From: SZUA-229 sp964531165
GTDB lineage: Bacteria > Pseudomonadota > Gammaproteobacteria > SZUA-229
Assembly: GCA_964531165.1 (NCBI GenBank)
Contig: CAZHEA010000055.1
Location: forward strand, 1 to 21,439
DNA length: 21,439 nucleotides
Direction of reading: 5' to 3'
Part shown: one piece after another, positions 15,992 to 21,439 of the stretch
Layout: each line of letters opens with the position of its first letter
Numbering within the stretch: the first letter of the stretch is position 1
Notes under the pieces: generated by a model
The model's database searches: none
What the model was told of the DNA's origin: nothing
Seen by the model: only the letters and a program-made list of their open reading frames with translations
Translations under genes and position numbers: made by a program

Positions 15992-16900
15992 TTACTGGCT
16001 ATGATTTGATTTAATATAAGCGGCGGTATTTTCGGCAACTGTCGCATTATAGGCTTTTTGCAAAGACGCTAAAACGATTTCATCGGCTTCGCCGGTTAAC
16101 TCATCCATGAAAACTTTTTTAGACTCAGTGGCCAGCACCAGTACATTATCGTACAAACCGTGACAGTGTGCTGCCAGTTGGCCTTTGCCATAAAATATAT
16201 CATTCTCTGCGGCGCTAATATCACAGCCTTCAACCGGCATGGTTTTAAGCGCATTGACCCAGCGATCAATAACCGGGCGCCATTTGTCACTTTTAACCGA
16301 GCTTGTGCCCACATTAAAAACCGGCAGATCTTTGCGCTGGTGGCGTTTATAGTTGTATGAGTGATTGTCATATACAATACATTCACCAAAGTCCTGTAGT
16401 AAAGCATCGCAAATAGCCGAAACAATCCGGTAAAATTGAGCGTGTCGGGCTTTGCTGGTTGCGATTGTTTCAGTACTTAATGGTTGTTTCCATACATCTT
16501 TCCCCCAGGCGGTTTCATAAACACAATCATCGGTGTTACGATTTAAATCGTATTCATAGCGTGAGTCGTGACCGATAAGAGTAATCGGCTGGTTTTCTAT
16601 AAAGCTGCCGGTATAAGGGTCTTCTTCATAATAACGTTCAGCCCGGGATAAAAGGCAATTGTTAATTAAGTCTTCGCGTAAATTACTGCCGTTGTGTATG
16701 GCTGCACTAAAGGCCGGCTCGTACTGGTCAATTTTTAATGTAAAGGAGCCGCCCTCAATGGTCGCGGTAAAAATATCACGGTTTTTGATTTTATCTAGTA
16801 TGTTCTGCTCAGAAAGTATTGTCATTGTATGCACCATTAAAAGCGATTCAATTGAGTATATGTTGTTATTATCAAAACTTCGAGTATAAATGTTGACCAT
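15992..16900 (-). CDS. N-formylglutamate amidohydrolase-like enzyme
   Basis: Up to 302 residues, cytoplasmic. Family landmarks are H69 in AAIHNGSNLRED, GHDSRYEYDLNR (110-121), VYDNHSYN (176-183) and FNVGTSSVKSDKWRPVIDRW (195-214). These match the subgroup of zinc-dependent FGase-like proteins usually found beside an ATP-grasp ligase and a DUF1704 gene, with a DxHSYN motif; neither partner is nearby here. The family reaction is hydrolysis of N-formylglutamate or a related amide, but this subgroup's substrate is not established. The start is uncertain. ATG 16900 gives the longest form but adds about 25 unlikely residues, while ATG at 16825 (residue 26, MTILSEQNILDKI) has a GGTG at 6-base spacing and fits better. 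It is divergent from the DUF481 gene. Confidence 0.78.
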   Translation of the reverse strand: MVNIYTRSFDNNNIYSIESLLMVHTMTILSEQNILDKIKNRDIFTATIEGGSFTLKIDQYEPAFSAAIHNGSNLREDLINNCLLSRAERYYEEDPYTGSFIENQPITLIGHDSRYEYDLNRNTDDCVYETAWGKDVWKQPLSTETIATSKARHAQFYRIVSAICDALLQDFGECIVYDNHSYNYKRHQRKDLPVFNVGTSSVKSDKWRPVIDRWVNALKTMPVEGCDISAAENDIFYGKGQLAAHCHGLYDNVLVLATESKKVFMDELTGEADEIVLASLQKAYNATVAENTAAYIKSNHSQ

Positions 16901-16933
16901 ATCTTAAGAATGATTAACATTGCGTTAAGATAT
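16899..16933. promoter_or_regulatory. Candidate response-regulator operator: phased TTAA repeats inside an exact inverted repeat
   Basis: In the divergent gap, ATATCTTAA (16899-16907) and TTAAGATAT (16925-16933) are exact inverted copies 17 bases apart. TTAA cores also fall at 16904, 16914 and 16925, about one helical turn apart. OmpR-family regulators such as PmrA (YTTAAK repeats) and QseB bind such phased half-sites. The right arm also overlaps a possible -10 (GATATA) for the DUF481 gene. Which regulator binds, if any, cannot be told from sequence. Confidence 0.38.
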
Positions 16934-16947
16934 AAAAACTCAATTTA

Positions 16948-18174
16948 ATGAAGATGAATTTGAAAATACTTTTTGCACCACTTTGTCTGATCTTTGTTTT
17001 GAATCATTCAGTTGCTTTAGCGGGTGAAGCGCTCGAGAGCGTTACTGAAAGTTTAGACATCAGTAATGAGGCTGATGCGGATAGCGCTTTAGATAATGAC
17101 CATAATGCGGGTAATGGCAATAGCTCAGCTGAAACGCTTGAACAAACCGAGCAGGAAAAACGCTGGACCCCGAGTGCGACCGAGTTTGACTGGGTGCAGC
17201 TAACCTCCGGAGAGTGGCTGAAAGGCGAAATTAAATCCATGTACAGTGAGACGCTGGAGTTTGATAGTGACAAGCTCGACTTGCTGTCTATTGATATGGA
17301 TGATGTTAGATATTTGCAAAGTTTTTTACCGATCCTGATAAATATTGAAAATACCGGTTCAGTAAAAGGCGTATTAAATATATCAGAAGGCCAGGTCAGT
17401 GTGGTGAATAGTGATCAGGTGCGTAAATTTGATAGCATTGAAATTATATCATTCGCACCGGGTGGGGAGAGCGAGTCTGATTACTGGTGGGTTAAATTTA
17501 CCCTCGGCGCAGATCTTAGAAAAGGCAATACCAGTCAGGTTGATTTCACATCTAAATTATCAGCTAAAAGGCGCACCGCCGCATCTAACTTTTTTATAGA
17601 CTATATTGGAAATATTTCAAAAACTGATGCGTTGTCTGACAAGTTGGAAGAAACCATCAATAATCACCGGATTAACTTTAATCTGGACAGGTATGTTACA
17701 CGCTATTTTTTCTATACCCCGTTATTCGGTGAATACTATACCGACACATTTCAGAATATAGATAAACGATATTCGCTGGGTGTCGGTATCGGTTATACCC
17801 TGCTTAACTCTGATATGACCGAGTGGAGTGTTTCCGGTGGTCCGTCATATTTATCGACTAAATATATTTCGGTGCAGGCGGGTGAAGAGCGGGTTATTGA
17901 ATCCGGCTCTCTATCGCTATCTACCGATTATGAATCTGAAATAACAGATAAAATGGATTTTATATTTAAATATAAAATCCAGTTATCAAAAAAAGAGGCG
18001 GGTGGTTATTCGCATCACATTATTGCTACACTGGAAAACGAGATAACGTCAGACTTTGATTTAGATATTTCAATTATCTGGGATAGAACAGGTGAGCCGA
18101 CGGTCGATCAGGATCAGAATATACCGGAAAAAGATGACTTTCGTTTGATTCTAGGTATCACTTATACTTACTAA
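16948..18174 (+). CDS. DUF481 (YdiY-type) outer-membrane protein
   Basis: A 408-residue exported protein. The signal peptide ends near ALA (residue 25). Residues 27-78 are an acidic, low-complexity linker. Residues 82-168 contain two small beta modules (VQLTSGEWLKGEIKSMYSE, then INIENTGSVKGVLNISEGQV) like the Sm-like module in the protein at 5687. From about 180 the sequence is a DUF481 barrel: WWVKFTLGADLRKGNTSQVD, RINFNLDRYVTRYFFYTPLFGEYY, YSLGVGIGYTLLN, DFRLILGITYTY at the end. DUF481 proteins are outer-membrane barrels seen in salt- or stress-induced contexts. The start could also be ATG 16954; neither has a clear Shine-Dalgarno. A terminator-like hairpin begins at the stop codon. Confidence 0.85.
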   Translation: MKMNLKILFAPLCLIFVLNHSVALAGEALESVTESLDISNEADADSALDNDHNAGNGNSSAETLEQTEQEKRWTPSATEFDWVQLTSGEWLKGEIKSMYSETLEFDSDKLDLLSIDMDDVRYLQSFLPILINIENTGSVKGVLNISEGQVSVVNSDQVRKFDSIEIISFAPGGESESDYWWVKFTLGADLRKGNTSQVDFTSKLSAKRRTAASNFFIDYIGNISKTDALSDKLEETINNHRINFNLDRYVTRYFFYTPLFGEYYTDTFQNIDKRYSLGVGIGYTLLNSDMTEWSVSGGPSYLSTKYISVQAGEERVIESGSLSLSTDYESEITDKMDFIFKYKIQLSKKEAGGYSHHIIATLENEITSDFDLDISIIWDRTGEPTVDQDQNIPEKDDFRLILGITYTY

Positions 18175-18196
18175 CGCTTTTAGTGGCGTGTTTTTT
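18174..18196 (+). terminator. Weak intrinsic terminator of the DUF481 gene
   Basis: ACGCT (18174-18178) pairs with GGCGT (18185-18189) around a six-base loop, then G and six T (18191-18196). The stem is short (5 pairs, one of them U-G), but position and T-tract fit an intrinsic terminator. Confidence 0.45.
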
Positions 18197-18669
18197 AGTG
18201 ATTAAATATTCTAGCTAAATACCCCAACTAAATTCCCCATGGAATTATAGCCTAATTGAATTTTAACTAATTCTCCAGCCACAGGTCGCCTGTCTGCCAG
18301 ATCTAAGCCAGACGCTGTAACTAAAATTTATCAGCTATAAACCGACGGGAGTGTGATCAGGATTCAGATCGTTCTTGTCTCTATTCGCAAGTGCTTTGAA
18401 ATAGCCGCTTTGCTGTACTAAAGAGTGGATATCGCAGCGATTTGTGCACCTAATGTGTTTGATGGTGTCTTCATCAGGTGCGGCTTCCAGGGGCCGAGCC
18501 GATTTACGATCATATCGTTAGCCCTAAAAAAGACAGCGCCCATTCGGAGGCGTGTGAAGTGCTCATTAAACTGCTGCTTAATATAATAAAGCTAAGTTGA
18601 TAAAAACATTTTTTCATATGCTTGCATATTAAAATCCGGTTAAAGATAAAGCAATATAAGTTAATTGTT
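18197..18669. other. Long gap without an intact gene
   Basis: About 470 bases with small structures only. A near-perfect 13-base tandem (CTAAATACCCCAA then CTAAATTCCCCAT, 18215-18240) runs into a palindrome AATTCC-CCAT-GGAATT (18231-18246). An inverted repeat pairs GCACCTAATG (18446-18455) with CATCAGGTGC (18472-18481), one mismatch. The minus-strand gene remnant at 18335-18617 occupies most of the rest. Base composition between about 18350 and 18560 is richer in GC than the flanks. Confidence 0.5.
18335..18617 (-). pseudogene. Possible remnant of a small secreted-protein gene, broken by a frame change
   Basis: On the minus strand ATG 18617 begins a convincing signal peptide (MKKCFYQLSFIILSSSLMS, cleavage after SHA). 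It continues only to SEWALSFLGLTI before a TGA at 18512-18510. The +1 frame is open across that point from 18517 to a TAG at 18335, giving 60 codons (RYDRKSARPLEAAPDEDTIK... ending DHTPVGL). Joined, they would make a secreted product of about 95 residues. I find no family match, and a spurious ORF is possible. It lies 52 bases downstream of the DASS transporter gene. Confidence 0.35.
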
Positions 18670-20124
18670 TTATAAAAATGTAACAGGCAGATAGAAAATA
18701 ACAAAAAGAGTAATCAGTATACTGCCAATAATATTTAATACGATTCCAGTTGTTGCCATTTGTGGAATAGTAATCTGCCGGCTACTGAAAACAATAGCAT
18801 TTGGTGGCGTAGCGACGGGTAGCATAAAGGCAAAGGATGCAGATAATGCAACAGCAACCATTAAATTCAAGGGGTGTACTGACATGGCAACAGCAAATGC
18901 ACCCATAACCGGAATCAATAAAGATGAAGTAGCGGTGTTAGAGGTAACTTCTGTGAGAAAAATCACCAGTAATACCACCATGAAAACAATCACAATCAAA
19001 TTCATGCCCTGTAGCGCGATGAGTTGATTAGCAATCCACTCAGTTAAGCCGCTGCTGGCAAAACCGTTAGCAAGTGCAAAGCCGCCGCCAAATAAAATCA
19101 TAATATCCCAGGGAATATTTTTAGCCGTTTTCCAGTCGAGTAAAAACTCGCCTTTTTTAATGTCATTAGGAATCATAAATAAAATTAGCGCACCGGCAAT
19201 AGCAATACTGGAATCGGTTACGAATTTTAATGCCGGAATATCGATCAGGCCGCGGATTAACCAGCTTGCTGCTACTAATACAAAAACGGTTAATACTTTT
19301 TTCTCGGCAGCCGACATGGGGCCAAGTTTATTTAATTGGTTAACAATACCGGCCTTCCCACCGGGTAGTTGATCAAACTCTGCATGAAAAGCAAAACGGG
19401 TTAGATAAATCCAGCAGATAATTAACATGATAATAGATAAAGGTGCCGCAAACGCCATCCACTGCGCAAAGCCAATAGTGTAATTAAAGTTGCTTTCAAT
19501 TACGCCGGCGAGGATGGCGTTGGGTGGCGTGCCAATGAGTGTGGCAACGCCTCCTATAGAAGCGGAGTAAGCAATGCCGAGCATGAGTGCAGATGAAAAA
19601 TCAGATTGATCTTTTAATTGTGAATCGTCCTGTTGCGCCTGCTTAATTACGGCTAGCCCAATGGTTACCATCATCATGGCGGTGGCGGTGTTACTTATCC
19701 ATGCAGATAAAAAAGCCGTGGCTAACATAAAACCAAGAATAATCTGATTGGCGGAAACGCCGACTAATAAAATGGTGTGCAGGGCGATGCGTTTATGCAG
19801 TTGCCATTTTTCAATGGTAACCGCAATTAAAAAACCACCCATGAATAAAAAAATAAGATGATTGCCATAGGATAAAGTCACTTTGCTGGTTGGCATAACA
19901 TCCAGTAAAGGGAAAAGCACAATTGGCATGAGTGCGGTGGCAGGTATCGGGATGGCTTCTGTGATCCAGTAAGTTGCCATTAAGATAGCAATTGCTGCAA
20001 CCTGCATGCTGCCTGCTGGCATATCAGCAGGCGGCTCAAGCATCAACAGGATTAAAAACAACAGTGGCCCTAGTAGCAGGCCAGTTAATTGATGCTGATG
20101 ATATGTGCGGGGATGGTCAGACAA
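18670..20124 (-). CDS. DASS-family (SLC13/CitT-like) sodium:dicarboxylate symporter
   Basis: A 484-residue inner-membrane protein with the full DASS signature. It has ATYWITEAIPIPATALMP (50-67), the two SNT cation/substrate motifs at 144-146 (SNTATAMMM) and 395-397 (SNTATSSLL), and the paired GTPPNA (198-203) and ATPPNA (438-443). These correspond to the SNT motifs of VcINDY. Expected cargo is succinate, malate, fumarate or a related C4 acid; aspartate is possible. The start is TTG at 20124: an in-frame TGA sits just upstream and no ATG follows before the first membrane segment. It begins 5 bases after the pyrX stop, so it is probably cotranscribed with pyrX (and pyrB beyond the edge). Confidence 0.92.
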   Translation of the reverse strand: MSDHPRTYHQHQLTGLLLGPLLFLILLMLEPPADMPAGSMQVAAIAILMATYWITEAIPIPATALMPIVLFPLLDVMPTSKVTLSYGNHLIFLFMGGFLIAVTIEKWQLHKRIALHTILLVGVSANQIILGFMLATAFLSAWISNTATAMMMVTIGLAVIKQAQQDDSQLKDQSDFSSALMLGIAYSASIGGVATLIGTPPNAILAGVIESNFNYTIGFAQWMAFAAPLSIIMLIICWIYLTRFAFHAEFDQLPGGKAGIVNQLNKLGPMSAAEKKVLTVFVLVAASWLIRGLIDIPALKFVTDSSIAIAGALILFMIPNDIKKGEFLLDWKTAKNIPWDIMILFGGGFALANGFASSGLTEWIANQLIALQGMNLIVIVFMVVLLVIFLTEVTSNTATSSLLIPVMGAFAVAMSVHPLNLMVAVALSASFAFMLPVATPPNAIVFSSRQITIPQMATTGIVLNIIGSILITLFVIFYLPVTFL

Positions 20125-20129
20125 CTTAT

Positions 20130-21410
20130 TTATTCAGCCGAAAAAATGCTACGGCCCTCGATTAAAGTTTTAACAACTTTGCCACGAAAGTGCCAGCCAG
20201 AAAAGGGCGTATTGCTGCCATGACTTAACATATCTTCAGTATTGAAAATCCATTCTATCTCCGGATCAATTAGACATAAATTAGCGGCCTGGCCGATGCC
20301 AAGGTGACCGGTATTCAAGCCTAAAATTTTTGCCGGATTGCAGGTTATACTGGCAATTGCTGTGTTGATATCAAGGCTGCCATTCTCAACCAGTTTTAAT
20401 GTCAACGGTAATAATGTTTCAATACTGGAAATGCCGGGTTCAGTTGCCGGGAAGGGTGCCAGTTTGGCATCGATTTCGTGTGGCTGGTGATCAGAGCAAA
20501 TGCTGCTGATAATACCGCTGGCAATTGCCATGCGTAATGCCTGCATGTCACGCTGCGAACGTAAAGGTGGAATAACATGGTAAAGGCTGTTGAAGCTACT
20601 GATATCCATGTCAGTTAAGTGTAGTTGATGAGCTGCTACATCGGCACTGACTTTTAAGCCGTTTGCTTTGGCTTCGCTAATCAGTTCGATACTGCGGGCA
20701 CAGGAGAGGCGGCCAAAGTGAACGCGTATATCGGTGTCACGAATCAGCTCTAAAATTTGTGCAATAGGTGCTGTTTCTGCTGCATACGGTATGGCATTTA
20801 AACCCAGCCGACTGGCAATAGCGCCTTCGTGAGCGCAGCCGCCTTCACTTAAATATTTATCGTTGGGCTCAATAAATACCGTAATGTTATGGGTTGAAGC
20901 ATATTCAAAAGCGCGGCGTAAAATTAACGGGTTACTGATAGCGTTGCGTGCATTACTTACGCCAAGACAGCCTGCCTGTTTTAAGTTAGCCATTTCACTT
21001 AGGTGTTCACTTTTTAGTTTTGCAGTGAGTGCGCCAAGGGTAAAAACGTGAGTTTTCTTGGCCAGTTTGGCCTTGCGCAAAATAAGTTCAACAACGGCGG
21101 GTTCATCAATAACCGGGTCTGTGTCCGGTGGTATGCATAAAGTGGTAATGCCGGCACTAGCGGCAGCGCGGGTTTCAGATTCAATGTCAGCTTTCTGTTC
21201 AAGTCCGGGCTCGCGCAGGCGCGCGCATAAATCGACAATGCCGGGAATTAACCAGAGATTGTCTGCGTCAATAGTTTGTTGCGGCTTAAAGTTTTCCGGA
21301 GCGGTTCCAATGCCGGCGATTTTTTTATTAGAAATAAACAAATCGGTTTTTTTATCGAGTTTATTTTGCGGGTCGATAATACGTGCATTTTTAATCAGGA
21401 TGTTTTTCAT
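20130..21410 (-). CDS. pyrX: Non-catalytic dihydroorotase-like subunit of aspartate transcarbamoylase (PyrX/PyrC')
   Basis: A 426-residue protein of the class I dihydroorotase family, close to the length I recall for the Pseudomonas pseudo-dihydroorotase. The metal-binding HxH motif of active enzymes is replaced: VDLCARLREPG (59-69) has C62 and R64. The third ligand His is lost (FIEPND, near 179-184), and the fourth is R234 (HFGRLSC). Only D307 (CSDHQPH) remains. In Pseudomonas-type class A ATCase such dead subunits are needed to assemble active PyrB dodecamers. GGAG (21422-21419 on the minus strand) precedes the ATG by 8 bases. pyrB is expected immediately to the right, outside the window. 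An active pyrC must be elsewhere in the genome. Confidence 0.92.
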   Translation of the reverse strand: MKNILIKNARIIDPQNKLDKKTDLFISNKKIAGIGTAPENFKPQQTIDADNLWLIPGIVDLCARLREPGLEQKADIESETRAAASAGITTLCIPPDTDPVIDEPAVVELILRKAKLAKKTHVFTLGALTAKLKSEHLSEMANLKQAGCLGVSNARNAISNPLILRRAFEYASTHNITVFIEPNDKYLSEGGCAHEGAIASRLGLNAIPYAAETAPIAQILELIRDTDIRVHFGRLSCARSIELISEAKANGLKVSADVAAHQLHLTDMDISSFNSLYHVIPPLRSQRDMQALRMAIASGIISSICSDHQPHEIDAKLAPFPATEPGISSIETLLPLTLKLVENGSLDINTAIASITCNPAKILGLNTGHLGIGQAANLCLIDPEIEWIFNTEDMLSHGSNTPFSGWHFRGKVVKTLIEGRSIFSAE

Positions 21411-21439
21411 TATGGTTTCTCCTGATTTTCTGAATTAGT

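Noticed and set aside
18215..18246. Tandem 13-base repeat as an iteron, CRISPR or attachment site
   Set aside because: Only two imperfect copies, no spacers and no integrase or replication gene nearby.
18335..18517. Possible transposase fragment in the 60-codon open stretch (APDEDTI resembles the PDE/H-T motif of IS5-type transposases)
   Set aside because: The match is a few residues only. No DDE residues, terminal inverted repeats or target duplication are visible.

Overview
The window reads as a chromosomal segment of a gammaproteobacterium. A type IV pilus retraction gene set (pilT, pilU and a second pilU-like gene) lies at the left end. A catalytically dead dihydroorotase of the Pseudomonas type (PyrX/PyrC', the partner of aspartate transcarbamoylase) lies at the right end, pointing the other way. 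From memory, Pseudomonas has the same outer framework, with pilTU facing pyrC'-pyrB at a short distance. DNA is AT-leaning, with many AAA/TTA/ATT codons. No rRNA, tRNA, CRISPR array or intact insertion sequence was seen.

Layout: (1) 2-3497, plus strand: three consecutive PilT/PilU-family ATPases. (2) 3544-8949, minus strand: eight consecutive genes whose products all carry signal peptides or lipoboxes. They are three predicted outer-membrane beta-barrels, three lipoproteins, a DUF4124-like protein with a proline-rich tail, and a glycine-zipper protein. This is a dedicated envelope block that can be split by gaps into about three transcription units. (3) 9098-10512, minus strand: spmA-spmB, a split pair of nucleoside-recognition ('gate') membrane proteins. 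(4) 10555-13670, plus strand: a 946-residue double HtrA protease built like eukaryotic Nma111 (active protease, two PDZ, dead protease, two PDZ), overlapping by four bases a small helical protein gene. (5) 13770-15935: an SDF-family (DctA/GltP-like) symporter fused to a family-3 solute-binding domain. (6) 15992-16900, minus strand: an N-formylglutamate amidohydrolase-like enzyme, divergent from a DUF481 outer-membrane protein at 16948-18174. The gap between them carries phased TTAA repeats and an exact inverted repeat. (7) 18175-18669: about 500 bases without an intact gene, containing a signal-peptide ORF broken by a frame change. (8) 18670-21410, minus strand: pyrX followed 5 bases later by a DASS-family dicarboxylate transporter. 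pyrB is expected just past the right edge.

How the genes fit together (inference): the edges are core housekeeping and motility genes. The 16.6 kb between them looks like lineage-specific cargo dominated by envelope biogenesis, periplasmic proteolysis and organic-acid or amino-acid uptake. The best candidates for something little described are the three-gene lipoprotein/barrel/barrel module (6547-8949), the bacterial Nma111-like protease with its small coupled partner, the symporter-binding-protein fusion, and the third retraction ATPase.
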